Below, in pieces: positions 24,679-33,902 of a stretch of DNA of 42,962 bases. Within the stretch, counting starts at the first letter, position 1. Each line of letters starts with the position of its first letter. Below the pieces are notes generated by a model. The model did not search any database, was not told the origin of the DNA, and worked only from the letters and a program-made list of their open reading frames with translations. Where the stretch lies: contig PAVO01000050.1 of assembly GCA_002713215.1 (NCBI GenBank), positions 1 to 42,962 on the forward strand, given 5' to 3'. The position numbers were made by a program, and so were the translations under genes. The DNA is from Crocinitomicaceae bacterium (GTDB lineage: Bacteria > Bacteroidota > Bacteroidia > Flavobacteriales_G > Salibacteraceae).

Positions 24679-25901
24679 TGTCGGCATCTTCACGAACGAA
24701 AAGCAAGAATCAAGATCGTTTTAAGGTTCGTAGAATCCTGGAAATTACTACAGCCATTAATGAAAATAAAAAGGCTTCCGACCTTTTTAAAATTTTTCGT
24801 GATATTTTACTCATTGACCTGGAGATTGAGCAAGTAGTTTTTCTGGCGTTAAAGGATACTGAGTGGGGTTGTGTAATTAACGAAGGGCTTGGGGATTGGA
24901 AGTGTAATTTTGACGTTGACGAAGAGCTTCTCAAGTTCAAAGACATAACTTCCCTGGGGATGTCAGAAACCCATAAGCTAAACATATTTGACTTATTGGT
25001 GCCAGTTTATCACAAAAAGAAGGCCCTTGGATTCTTATTGCTAAAAGATTTGGAAGATGAATCAATGGCAGTAAGCAACTTAATTAAAAACCTCAACTAC
25101 ATTCAAAGCCTTGCCAACATTATTATGGTTGCCATTGAAAACAAAAGAATGGCAAATGCTCAATTGGAACAGGAGGGTATAAAAAGGGAACTATTGTTAG
25201 CAGAACGAATCCAAAAGGCATTGCTACCGGCAAATCTTCCTAACAATGAGAACATTAAGGCAACAGCATATCATCGTTCCTATGGACATGTAGGTGGAGA
25301 TTACTACGATTTGCTTGAAACAGAACCCGGTGTATATTATATCTGTATGGCAGATATAAGTGGCAAAGGTGTCTCGGCAGCCCTGTTAATGTCCAATTTT
25401 CAGGCTGCATTTAAGGCCACTGTTCGACAAAATTTGACGCTTCAGGAAATCGTAAAACAACTGAATCAGATTGTTACCGAAAGCAGTCAAGGGGATAAAT
25501 TTATTACCGCATTTCTGGGAAAATACGATTCGGATACGCATGAACTTGAATATGTAAATTGCGCTCATCCGCCTGCTATCTTGTTCAACAATAAGATGAC
25601 AAGGAATCTGAACTCAATCATTCCCGGTTTGGGTATGGTGGACAACATTCCCTATTTTGAACCCGAGACGTATACACTTGGGCCCAATACTTTCTTAACC
25701 TGTTATACTGATGGTGTAGTAGAAATTGAGAATGTTGACGGAGAACAATTCGGGAACCAGAGATTAGTAACCAGTATTGATAACTTTAAGGGAAAACCGC
25801 TGGAAGAATTTATCGACCACATTACGGGTGACATTGAGTTGTTTATTGGTGAGCAAGAAGCTAATGACGATATTGCAGCCCTCAACATTGAGTTTATCTA
25901 G
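24678..25901 (+). CDS. GAF-like/SpoIIE (PP2C) serine phosphatase
   Basis: 407 residues. The N-terminal 150 residues look like a degenerate GAF sensor domain. A coiled linker (about 155-182) follows, ending in the R-I-Q-K-A-L-L-P motif typical of RsbU-type proteins. The PP2C/SpoIIE domain covers about 185-407, with metal motifs G-G-D-Y-Y-D at 206-211, M-A-D-I-S-G-K-G near 224-231 and the terminal N-D-D-I-A-A-L. These phosphatases usually dephosphorylate anti-sigma-factor antagonists in partner-switching pathways, but no STAS or anti-sigma gene is in the window. The start codon overlaps the LpxD2 stop, so translation is coupled to an envelope gene. It converges with the S9 peptidase gene after 12 bases. 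Confidence 0.9.
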   Translation: MSASSRTKSKNQDRFKVRRILEITTAINENKKASDLFKIFRDILLIDLEIEQVVFLALKDTEWGCVINEGLGDWKCNFDVDEELLKFKDITSLGMSETHKLNIFDLLVPVYHKKKALGFLLLKDLEDESMAVSNLIKNLNYIQSLANIIMVAIENKRMANAQLEQEGIKRELLLAERIQKALLPANLPNNENIKATAYHRSYGHVGGDYYDLLETEPGVYYICMADISGKGVSAALLMSNFQAAFKATVRQNLTLQEIVKQLNQIVTESSQGDKFITAFLGKYDSDTHELEYVNCAHPPAILFNNKMTRNLNSIIPGLGMVDNIPYFEPETYTLGPNTFLTCYTDGVVEIENVDGEQFGNQRLVTSIDNFKGKPLEEFIDHITGDIELFIGEQEANDDIAALNIEFI

Positions 25902-25913
25902 CAAGGGAGTTGC

Positions 25914-27971
25914 TTATTTGACCTTGCCTGCCAAATCAAGAATAAAACTGTATTCCAAAGCGACTTCCTTCAACCCCTCAAATCGACCACTGGCACCGCT
26001 GTGCCCATAATCCATCTGAGTCTTTATCAGAAGCACGTTGTCATCGGTTTTAAGCTCCCGAAGTTTAGCCACCCATTTTGCCGGTTCCCAATACTGAACC
26101 TGAGAATCGTGTAGGCCTGTGGTTACCAGTATATTGGGATAGTCCTTTGCCTCTACATTGTCATATGGAGAGTAAGACTTGATGTAATCATAATACTCTT
26201 TATCCTTAGGATTACCCCATTCATCAAACTCACCGGTAGTAAGTGGAATGCTTTCATCCAACATGGTTGTAACCACATCAACAAATGGCACCTGCGCCAC
26301 AACCCCATTCCACATGTTAGGCTCCATATTAGCGATTGCACCCATGAGTAGCCCCCCTGCGCTTCCCCCCATGGCATAAAGATGATTCGCATTTGAATAG
26401 TTATTTTTAATCAACCACTTCCCGCAATCGATAAAATCGTGGAAGGTGTTTTTCTTCTTCAACATTTTTCCATCTTCATACCAGGATCTGCCTAAGGTTT
26501 CCGAACCTCTGATATGTGCTATAGCAAAAACAAATCCCCGATCCAACAAACTCAATCGAACAGAAGAAAAATAGGGGTCAATGTTATGGCCGTAACTTCC
26601 ATAACCGTAAAGTAATAAAGGAGCTGAGCCGTCTATTTTGATTTCCTTATGATAAACAATTGACACTGGAACCTCAACCCCATCCCTTACCTTAATGTTT
26701 AATCGCTCCGATAGATAATCCTTCTTGTGGAATGTTCCCAACACCTCCTGTTGCTTCAACAATTTAAACTCACGGGATTCCATGTCGTAATCATAAACTG
26801 AGCTTGGAGTTGTAAGCGATGTATAGGACAGTCGCAAAAGCTTAGAGTCAAACTCCAAATTGGTACTGGCATAAGCCGTATAGGCTTTTTCTCCAAAATT
26901 GATGTAGTGTTCCTCGTCTGTCTTTTGATTAATTACCCGGACGGAAGTAAGTCCCTCTATCCTTTCTTCGAGCACCAGGAAATCGTTAAACAATTCAATA
27001 TCCTCTAATAAAACATCTTCTCTGTGAGCAATTATTTCCTTCCAGTTTTCTTTTTCAGGGTAATCAACATCAGCTACCATTAATCGGAAGTTTTTTGCCT
27101 TCCAGTTGGTATGGATGTAGAATTTGTTGCCAATATGCCCTACTCCATATTCATGCTTATTTTCCCTGGGGTGAATGCATTTAAATTCATCATCCGGAGT
27201 ATTTGCATCAATGAATCGATACTCACTGGACAAAGTACTTGAAGAACCAATAAAAATGAATCGCTTGGATTTGCTTTTGTAAACGAAACAATTAAAGGTT
27301 TCATCGTCCTCCTGAAAAACCAGAGAAGCACTGGAAACATTATTACCAAAAGAATACTTCCAAATTTGGAAACTTCGAAGCGTTTCATCCTTTACCGTAT
27401 AGAAAAGTGTCTTGTTATCGTTAGCCCAGGCGCTGCTTCCTGTTGTATTCTCAATTGTAAATGGATAATTTTCACCGGTTTCCAGGTTTTTAAAATGAAT
27501 GGTATAAATCCTCCTACTTAAGGTATCCACTCCGTAAGCCAATATCTTTTTATTGGGGCTAAGGGACATACCTGTGACATTGAAATACTCATAACCTCTG
27601 GCCAATTCATTGACGTTTAAAAGAATCTCTTCCGGAGCTTCAAGGCTGCCTTCCTTTCTGCAATAAATCGGATACTCCTGCCCTTCTTCATAGCGTGCGT
27701 AGAAATACCAACCATCAGACAAATAGGGCACGCTCATGTCGGTCTCTTTAACCCTCCCTTTCATTTCCTCAAATAATGAGTTTTGAAAGTCTTTTAAGGG
27801 TTCCAATACATTTGAAACGTACTCGTTTTCTTCGTTTAAATAATCAATTACATCCTGGTTTTCCCGGTCATTAAGCCAATAGTAGTCATCAAACCTGATA
27901 TCATTATGAATGCTTAGTTCCTTTCTTATTTTTTTCGCAATTGGCGATGGGTGGATGCTTTTTAAGTGCAT
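25914..27971 (-). CDS. ptrB: S9 family prolyl oligopeptidase (oligopeptidase B type)
   Basis: 685 residues, matching oligopeptidase B. An N-terminal beta-propeller (about 70-400) restricts access to an alpha/beta-hydrolase domain (about 420-685). The nucleophile Ser is in G-G-S-A-G-G near 536. The Asp lies in the L-H-D-S-Q-V region near 622, and the catalytic His in Y-G-H-S-G near 657. The motif S-Y-G-H-N-I-D-P-Y-F is typical of the group. No signal peptide is seen, so it is probably cytoplasmic, cleaving short peptides after basic residues. Choice between oligopeptidase B and prolyl oligopeptidase rests on overall resemblance. It lies 39 bases downstream of the MscS gene. Confidence 0.9.
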   Translation of the reverse strand: MHLKSIHPSPIAKKIRKELSIHNDIRFDDYYWLNDRENQDVIDYLNEENEYVSNVLEPLKDFQNSLFEEMKGRVKETDMSVPYLSDGWYFYARYEEGQEYPIYCRKEGSLEAPEEILLNVNELARGYEYFNVTGMSLSPNKKILAYGVDTLSRRIYTIHFKNLETGENYPFTIENTTGSSAWANDNKTLFYTVKDETLRSFQIWKYSFGNNVSSASLVFQEDDETFNCFVYKSKSKRFIFIGSSSTLSSEYRFIDANTPDDEFKCIHPRENKHEYGVGHIGNKFYIHTNWKAKNFRLMVADVDYPEKENWKEIIAHREDVLLEDIELFNDFLVLEERIEGLTSVRVINQKTDEEHYINFGEKAYTAYASTNLEFDSKLLRLSYTSLTTPSSVYDYDMESREFKLLKQQEVLGTFHKKDYLSERLNIKVRDGVEVPVSIVYHKEIKIDGSAPLLLYGYGSYGHNIDPYFSSVRLSLLDRGFVFAIAHIRGSETLGRSWYEDGKMLKKKNTFHDFIDCGKWLIKNNYSNANHLYAMGGSAGGLLMGAIANMEPNMWNGVVAQVPFVDVVTTMLDESIPLTTGEFDEWGNPKDKEYYDYIKSYSPYDNVEAKDYPNILVTTGLHDSQVQYWEPAKWVAKLRELKTDDNVLLIKTQMDYGHSGASGRFEGLKEVALEYSFILDLAGKVK

Positions 27972-28010
27972 TAATATTATCTGTTAACGTGGTTCGGCTC
28001 TGTTCCGATC

Positions 28011-28883
28011 CTATTTTTTGTTCTTTAAATCGTTTTTGTAAACAATGGTTCTGTAGGGAAAAGGAATTTCAATTCCTTCGGCATCAAACCTTTTTTTAAC
28101 CGATTCCAGCAAGTCGAAATGTGCATACATGGCCTTGATCGGACCCTCAACCCAGAAATAAGCCCGCAAGCCTATTGAAAAATCACCATGGGAAATCATT
28201 CTAACTACCAATGGATGATCACCATTTTTAATTTGTTCTTCGTTTCTGTTGTCAATAAAATCAGGGTGTTTAATTGCCTCTTCCTGGATAATGCTCTTTG
28301 CCAGATCATAATTGGAATCGTATGATATTCCAAATTCAATGAAGCGACAAATTTTCTCGTCTTTAATATTACTGTTGATTATGGTTTCGTTGCCGATTAC
28401 AGCATTGGGCATAATTATTCTTCTGTTTTCAAAACTTTTAATAATGGTATGACGAAGTGTGATGTCCTCGACAATTCCAAAGTGATCAGTTCCTATTTTA
28501 ATTACATCACCTACCCTAAACGGTTTAAAAATTACCAGGAATATTCCGTTTATTACATTGCTCATTGCCTGCTGGCTCGCAAAAGCTAAAATTGCAGCTG
28601 CTATACCTGCACCTGCGAATAAGGTTGCTCCTAACGATCGAAGCGATGGGATGGCATAAAATGCAAATGCCAGAGCAGAGCCCATAATTATAGCCGTAGT
28701 TCCATTTTTTAGGAAGTTGTAACGGGTTGGATCAACTTTTAAATGGTCGGTACTCTTGTCTAAAAATTTGGTGAGGTACCTTCTTATTACATAGGAAACT
28801 AATGAAGCTAAAAGCATAACCAAAACCACCGCAATGAGGTGATTTCGATTAATAAAATCCATTATTTCCTTTTCAATCGACAT
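28011..28883 (-). CDS. MscS-type mechanosensitive channel
   Basis: 290 residues, comparable with E. coli MscS. Three hydrophobic segments lie at about 14-34, 52-78 and 82-110; the last is the small-residue-rich pore helix (A-G-A-G-I-A-A-A-I-L-A-F-A-S-Q-Q-A). The MscS signature I-F-L-V-I-F-K-P-F-R-V-G-D-V-I-K-I-G follows, leading into the beta domain. The cytoplasmic C-terminal domain ends in the usual I-E-I-P-F-P-Y-R-T. It releases solutes upon membrane tension after osmotic downshock. It is 18 bases downstream of hemB and may share its transcript. Confidence 0.94.
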   Translation of the reverse strand: MSIEKEIMDFINRNHLIAVVLVMLLASLVSYVIRRYLTKFLDKSTDHLKVDPTRYNFLKNGTTAIIMGSALAFAFYAIPSLRSLGATLFAGAGIAAAILAFASQQAMSNVINGIFLVIFKPFRVGDVIKIGTDHFGIVEDITLRHTIIKSFENRRIIMPNAVIGNETIINSNIKDEKICRFIEFGISYDSNYDLAKSIIQEEAIKHPDFIDNRNEEQIKNGDHPLVVRMISHGDFSIGLRAYFWVEGPIKAMYAHFDLLESVKKRFDAEGIEIPFPYRTIVYKNDLKNKK

Positions 28884-28901
28884 TGTTTTTGGCTAATATG
28901 G

Positions 28902-29888
28902 CTACTGTAGTTTACCATCCTTAAGCATTTGAGCATACTCTTTTGCAAAATAGGTTATGATAACATCAGCTCCTGCTCGTTTAATCGAGAGCAACATTTC
29001 GGGCATCGCTTTTTCAAATTCCAACCAACCATTTTGACAAGCCGCGGTAAGCATGCTGCATTCACCACTGACATTATAAGCTGCAATTGGAATATCATAA
29101 TTTTCCTTCAGAACATGGATTATATCCAGGTAAGGCAAGGCGGGTTTTACCATCATGTAATCGGCACCCTCACTGAAATCCAATTCCGCTTCTAACAGAG
29201 CCTCCCGTTTATTAGCCGGATCCATCTGATAGGTTTTTTTATCACCCTTTTTGGGAGCTGAATCCAGTGCATCACGAAATGGTCCGTAAAATGCGGATGC
29301 GTATTTCGCCGTGTAACTCATTATACCTACATGTTCAAATCCATTGGTATCCAACACACTTCTAATGTACTCCACTCGTCCATCCATCATATCGCTTGGC
29401 CCAATAATATCAGCTCCTGCTTTTGCCTGAGCCAAAGCCATATCACCCAAAATGGGAAGCGTTTCATCATTTAGTATTTCATCACCTTCAACAAGTCCAT
29501 CGTGTCCATCAGACGAGTATGGATCCATAGCAACGTCGGTTATCAAATTCACCGTATCACCAAACTCGGATTTAAATACTTCAAATGCTTTTAGATAAAA
29601 GTTGTTGGCTGAAGAACCATAAGTAGCCCTTTTATCCTTTAGACTCTCATCAACCGCCGGGAATAGAATGAAGGACCTAATTCCCAATTCAATACAAGAT
29701 CGCATTTCCTCCACCGCAACATCAATTGACATTCGGAAATTCCCCGGCATAGATTTTACTTCATCTTTTACCTTAGTTCCATCCGCTAAAAAAAAGGGTT
29801 GAACCAAATTGCTTGTGCTTAATTGAGTCTCTTTCAAAAAGCCACGGGTTATCGCCGTTCTTCTATTTCTCCTTGGTCTTCTTTGCAT
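28902..29888 (-). CDS. hemB: Porphobilinogen synthase (delta-aminolevulinate dehydratase)
   Basis: Condenses two 5-aminolevulinate molecules in heme synthesis. 328 residues from the ATG at 29888. Schiff-base lysines are K195 (Y-T-A-K-Y-A-S-A-F-Y-G-P-F) and K248 (M-V-K-P-A-L-P-Y-L-D). The metal-site segment reads D-V-A-M-D-P-Y-S-S-D-G-H-D-G, with Asp instead of the three Cys of zinc enzymes, so it is a Cys-less, magnesium-type HemB. I reject the longer ATG at 29906 because it overlaps the promoter -7 box; the chosen start gives the family N-terminus (R-R-P-R-R-N-R-R). No other heme genes are nearby. Confidence 0.96.
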   Translation of the reverse strand: MQRRPRRNRRTAITRGFLKETQLSTSNLVQPFFLADGTKVKDEVKSMPGNFRMSIDVAVEEMRSCIELGIRSFILFPAVDESLKDKRATYGSSANNFYLKAFEVFKSEFGDTVNLITDVAMDPYSSDGHDGLVEGDEILNDETLPILGDMALAQAKAGADIIGPSDMMDGRVEYIRSVLDTNGFEHVGIMSYTAKYASAFYGPFRDALDSAPKKGDKKTYQMDPANKREALLEAELDFSEGADYMMVKPALPYLDIIHVLKENYDIPIAAYNVSGECSMLTAACQNGWLEFEKAMPEMLLSIKRAGADVIITYFAKEYAQMLKDGKLQ

Positions 29889-29903
29889 TGAAAATATTTT
29901 ATG

Positions 29904-29932
29904 CAAATGTATATATCACTGCGTCTAAACAA
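29904..29932 (-). promoter_or_regulatory. Promoter for hemB
   Basis: On the minus strand TTG (29932-29930), an 18-base spacer and TACATTTG (29911-29904) give a near-perfect Bacteroidota promoter. The expected transcript start near 29898 leaves about 10 bases before the ATG at 29888 and excludes the ATG at 29906. Confidence 0.65.
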
Positions 29933-29979
29933 TAGAGTTCAGGCTATCTTCGCTGGATAGTAATACAACGCTACAGGCT

Positions 29980-30570
29980 ATGAAAAACATTAAGTCCATT
30001 GTGGTCTTTTGCGCCTCTTCCAAAGGAACGGATGCCACATATCAGGAATCGGCTTATAACCTGGGATCCAGGTTAGCTGAATTAAATATTGAGCTAATTT
30101 ACGGTGGAGGAAAAGTTGGCTTAATGGGTGCGGTAGCAGACGGCGCACTTAAAAAAAATGGAAAGGTAACCGGCATTATTCCCAATTTTATGACCCCTCA
30201 CGAAATTGCACATCACGGAGTTTCAGAACTAATTGTGGTGGATTCCATGCATGAAAGGAAACTTCTGATGCATGAAAAATCGGATGCGGTTATTACCCTT
30301 CCCGGTGGTTTTGGAACTTTTGAAGAATTGTTTGAAATTCTCACATGGGTTCAGTTGGGGCTGTATCAGAAACCAGTTGCCATCATTAATCAGAATGGAT
30401 ACTACGATAATTTAAAATCTCAAATCAACCACATGATGGATCAGGGATTACTAAATAAATACCATGGCTCCATGTTGTATTTTGCTAATTCTATCACCGA
30501 TGCATTCCAGTATTTCGAAAACTTCGAACCCGTGCCTGGAATCTTTAAATTAAAAAAGGACCAAACCTAA
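29980..30570 (+). CDS. LOG family protein (cytokinin riboside monophosphate phosphoribohydrolase-like)
   Basis: 196 residues with a Rossmann-like fold. It has the N-terminal V-F-C-A-S-S-K-G motif, the Y-G-G-G-K-V-G-L-M-G loop and the family-defining P-G-G-F-G-T-F-E-E-L near 108-117. R and E residues in S-M-H-E-R-K also match. Such enzymes cleave the N-glycosidic bond of nucleoside monophosphates; in bacteria the physiological substrate is often unclear, and older annotations call them lysine decarboxylases wrongly. It is divergent from hemB. The promoter region has only a weak TATCTTCG. The gene stands alone, 51 bases before lgt, which has its own -7 box. Confidence 0.93.
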   Translation: MKNIKSIVVFCASSKGTDATYQESAYNLGSRLAELNIELIYGGGKVGLMGAVADGALKKNGKVTGIIPNFMTPHEIAHHGVSELIVVDSMHERKLLMHEKSDAVITLPGGFGTFEELFEILTWVQLGLYQKPVAIINQNGYYDNLKSQINHMMDQGLLNKYHGSMLYFANSITDAFQYFENFEPVPGIFKLKKDQT

Positions 30571-30599
30571 TTTGAGCGCCTATCAAGTCAGTAAAAAAT

Positions 30600-30607
30600 T
30601 ACTTTTG
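30600..30607 (+). promoter_or_regulatory. Candidate -7 element for the lgt operon
   Basis: TACTTTTG is a perfect TAnnTTTG match, 15 bases before the lgt ATG. No TTG at 18-20 bases upstream; a TTTG at 30571-30574 is further away than expected. Confidence 0.4.
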
Positions 30608-30621
30608 CCCAAAGTCAATTA

Positions 30622-31443
30622 ATGCCTAATCTCCTACATATTGTCTGGGATATTGACCCGGAAATTATTTCGTCACCTATATCGCTAAGGTATTACGGAC
30701 TGCTATTCGCAACCGCATTTATATCTGGTTATTACGTTCTTCAGAAAATCTTTGAAAATGACAAAGTAAAAGCTGAATGGCTCGACAGCATTCTTATGTA
30801 CGTGATTATCGGTACAGTTGCAGGAGCAAGGCTTGGCCATTGTTTTCTTTACGACTGGGAGTATTTCCAACACCATTTGCTTGAGATCTTTCTACCCGTT
30901 CGATTTGAACCGGAATTTGAATTTATTGGATACCGAGGATTGGCGAGTCATGGTGCTGCGGTAGGAATTATTGCGTCAGCCTGGTTATGGTCCAAGCGAA
31001 TAAGTAAAAAACCGGTGCTTTGGATTCTGGATCGAATTGTTATTACGGTTGCCCTGGGGGGCTTTTTTATTCGAATGGGAAATCTCATGAACTCGGAAAT
31101 TATTGGTCTACCTAGTGATTTACCCTGGGCTTTTGTCTTCAAACAATTGGACGAAATCCCAAGACACCCAACGCAACTGTATGAGGCATTTTCTTATTTG
31201 ACCATATTCATTATTCTTTTCTTCCTCCATTTTAAGAAAAAACTTTACCTGGAAACCGGTAAAATTTTCGGTACCTTCCTCATCCTGCTTTTTGGCATTC
31301 GACTTATACTGGAGCAGCTTAAGGAAAATCAAAGTGCATTTGAAGACGCTATGTTAATCAATATGGGTCAATTACTTAGTATTCCCTTTATATTAGCGGG
31401 AATATTTTTGATTTTGAGAAAAGTAGAAAAACAACAGGAATGA
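30622..31443 (+). CDS. lgt: Prolipoprotein diacylglyceryl transferase
   Basis: An inner-membrane enzyme that attaches diacylglycerol from phosphatidylglycerol to the lipobox Cys of prelipoproteins. 273 residues, about seven transmembrane segments. Signature elements are R-Y-Y-G-L near 25, G-A-R-L-G-H-C-F-L-Y near 68-77, the conserved S-H-G-A-A-V-G-I near 109-116, the R-M-G-N-L-M-N-S-E region near 150, and H-P-T-Q-L-Y-E near 180. Its stop overlaps the start of the M48 gene by four bases (ATGA), and that gene in turn overlaps the outer-membrane protein gene, making a coupled three-gene envelope operon. Confidence 0.97.
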   Translation: MPNLLHIVWDIDPEIISSPISLRYYGLLFATAFISGYYVLQKIFENDKVKAEWLDSILMYVIIGTVAGARLGHCFLYDWEYFQHHLLEIFLPVRFEPEFEFIGYRGLASHGAAVGIIASAWLWSKRISKKPVLWILDRIVITVALGGFFIRMGNLMNSEIIGLPSDLPWAFVFKQLDEIPRHPTQLYEAFSYLTIFIILFFLHFKKKLYLETGKIFGTFLILLFGIRLILEQLKENQSAFEDAMLINMGQLLSIPFILAGIFLILRKVEKQQE

Positions 31444-33902
31444 AAAATCAATTGCTTATAATTCTGGTTGTGGCATTTACCAATGCCATTGGGTTTGCAC
31501 AGCTAACCAAAAGAGACTACACTCCACTTTCTTGTACAGGTGAAATTCCCAACGCTTTTCTTGAAACCGCTGAAGAGAAATACAAAAGACAGGCCGGAAC
31601 CATTTCAAGCCAGGACGACAAACGAACCCAGGAAAATATTGATGCATTTTATCAATCGAGTAATTACATGCTTGATCGGGTGTTGCTGGGAGGCGACGTC
31701 TTGTTTGGAGATACCCTAACCCGATACGTCAATAAGATTGCCGATGCACTGCTGAAAAACGATCCACACCTGAGAAGTCAAATCCAGTTTTACGCGTTCA
31801 AGTCTCCCTATGTAAACGCATTCTCCACCGATCAGGGGTATATATTCGTTAACATTGGACTAATTGCGCAAGTAGCCAATGAGGTGGAGTTGGCGTATGT
31901 AATTGCCCATGAAATAATTCACTTTAGAGAAAAGCACAACACCAAGGGATATGTAGAAAGTGATTTAATAAGACGGGGAAAGGGGGAATACAAAGAAGAA
32001 AATAACCATGATCGCATAAACTCTTATTACCAGTACAGCAAGAACCTGGAAACCGAAGCCGATAAGGAAGGTTTAAAAATGCTCGCAAAATCTCCGTACA
32101 ACGCGTTAAAAGCCAAAGGGCTTTTTGATGTATTGTTATACTCCTATCTACCATTTGACGAAGAGGAATTTGACGCTTCCTTTTTAGCAAATAACGCTTT
32201 CGAATTTCCGGAAACCTTGTTAATGGATTCAACCAAGGACATCAAGGCGCGAGATGAAATAGATGACAAACACAGTACTCACCCGAATATTAAAAACCGA
32301 AGAAAATCGACTTACAAATACTTCAAGCGCCTTAAAGGATCGACCGATGATAAAAAAACCTACCTGCACAGCAAAGAAGAATTCAGATATGTAAGGGATG
32401 TAGCAAGGTTTGAAGTTATTCGGCAAAATATTATTGACCATCGATATGACCGAGCCATCTACAACATCTATTTGATGAATGAAAAATACCCAGACAACCT
32501 TTATCTAAATAAATGCCTGATTACATCGCTGGAAGGTTCACTCCTGTATAAAGAAGAAGGAATATCGAACGAGGTAATGTCTCGCTATAAAAAGGTTGAA
32601 GGAAGCTCACAAGCAGTCTCTTTTTGGTTAAAGAAAATCAAGAAAAAAGACCTTGCGGTGGTATTGGCAGGAAAAAACTACGAAACCCTTCGAATGGACC
32701 CCGATAATCCTCAGCTACAAAAGTCGTTGCATAGAAACCTGTCTCGGGTGATTCACAAATACAACATGTACGAAGATGATTTTGAAGTCAACGATTCACT
32801 TCTCGGAGCCTTTGAGCCAGAGATGGAGGAGCCGGAAGTTGAGGATAGTTCGTCGACCAAAGTCAAAGAAGAAAAGAAAGAAACCATTGACGATATTTTT
32901 GGGAGTAGCGATGATGATTTCGCTTATGTAGAAGAAGATGAACCGGTAGAATCTGAGAAAAAAGAAACAAGAACGGAAGACGATGAAATTGACGACTTTT
33001 TTGCAGATGATTATACTGAAAAAAGAAGGAAAAAAAGTACTCCAGTCAATAACGCAGATACTACAGACGCAGAAAAAAGCAAGTACGATAAAATAAAGGA
33101 GCGTAAAAAAGAAGAGGAAGTGATTGAAGAGGTGAAAAAAGACTTCCGAAAGATGGTTTTTTACGATATGCTCACCGAAGACATATTCATTAAAGCCTTT
33201 GAAAAAGCCTCTGAAGACAAAACAGAAGAACTAACTCCTACCGAAGAACTTAAAAGAAAAAGGATAAAAGAAAAGGAAGACAAGCTGATAGCAAGAAAAG
33301 GTCATGCGTTGGGCATTAATAAAATTACGATTCTTGATCCTGTTTACTATGTAATTGATGATCGATACAATGAAACCGAGGTACTCTATATAAAATCCGA
33401 AACCCAAAAAGGGAAATTGGAGGAATACATTAAAAGTGCTTCAGGAAAAACAGGTCTTTCAGTGGATGTTCTAAATCCAAAAAACCTCACTGAATTAGAT
33501 ATTGAGTCTTTCAATGCTATGATTAAACTGAAAGAATGGGTCAATGAATCTACCAATCATGAAGTCGAAGATGTCCCCACCCTGCTTTCACTGGAACTTG
33601 ATGGAATAAGTGAAGCACTCGGAACAAAGTATGTTGCTACACAAGAAGTGTACAACATTAAATTGAGTAAGAATGAAGCTCAGTATATTTTAAGTATGGC
33701 CTACCTGGTTACAATTCCCTGGGCCATTGGAAAACTTGCGACACCAGAAGCGGCAACTTATTTCAAATTCAGGCTGGTTGACATTGAAAAGCAGGAAATT
33801 GTAATGGAGACTGAATACTTCTATAAAGGAAAGGATAATGGTGGAACGCTTAAGGGCTGTTTATATAATTCATTTATTCAGGTAAGGAGGGACAAACAAT
33901 GA
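31440..33902 (+). CDS. Large exported M48 family metalloprotease
   Basis: 820 residues. A signal peptide covers 1-20 (G-F-A before Q21). The M48 domain lies at about 70-290. The zinc motif H-E-I-I-H is at 157-161, with third ligand E206 in E-T-E-A-D. A helical, possibly TPR-like region follows to about 450. A very acidic and lysine-rich, probably disordered linker covers about 460-620, with long D/E and K runs. A C-terminal domain of about 180 residues (650-820) has no recognisable motif. The family includes BepA, which checks outer-membrane protein assembly; a similar periplasmic quality-control role is inferred from the barrel protein encoded next with an ATGA overlap. Confidence 0.88.
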   Translation: MKNQLLIILVVAFTNAIGFAQLTKRDYTPLSCTGEIPNAFLETAEEKYKRQAGTISSQDDKRTQENIDAFYQSSNYMLDRVLLGGDVLFGDTLTRYVNKIADALLKNDPHLRSQIQFYAFKSPYVNAFSTDQGYIFVNIGLIAQVANEVELAYVIAHEIIHFREKHNTKGYVESDLIRRGKGEYKEENNHDRINSYYQYSKNLETEADKEGLKMLAKSPYNALKAKGLFDVLLYSYLPFDEEEFDASFLANNAFEFPETLLMDSTKDIKARDEIDDKHSTHPNIKNRRKSTYKYFKRLKGSTDDKKTYLHSKEEFRYVRDVARFEVIRQNIIDHRYDRAIYNIYLMNEKYPDNLYLNKCLITSLEGSLLYKEEGISNEVMSRYKKVEGSSQAVSFWLKKIKKKDLAVVLAGKNYETLRMDPDNPQLQKSLHRNLSRVIHKYNMYEDDFEVNDSLLGAFEPEMEEPEVEDSSSTKVKEEKKETIDDIFGSSDDDFAYVEEDEPVESEKKETRTEDDEIDDFFADDYTEKRRKKSTPVNNADTTDAEKSKYDKIKERKKEEEVIEEVKKDFRKMVFYDMLTEDIFIKAFEKASEDKTEELTPTEELKRKRIKEKEDKLIARKGHALGINKITILDPVYYVIDDRYNETEVLYIKSETQKGKLEEYIKSASGKTGLSVDVLNPKNLTELDIESFNAMIKLKEWVNESTNHEVEDVPTLLSLELDGISEALGTKYVATQEVYNIKLSKNEAQYILSMAYLVTIPWAIGKLATPEAATYFKFRLVDIEKQEIVMETEYFYKGKDNGGTLKGCLYNSFIQVRRDKQ

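Noticed and set aside
29889-29906. N-terminal extension of HemB
   Set aside because: The ATG overlaps the -7 box; family N-terminus begins at the next ATG.
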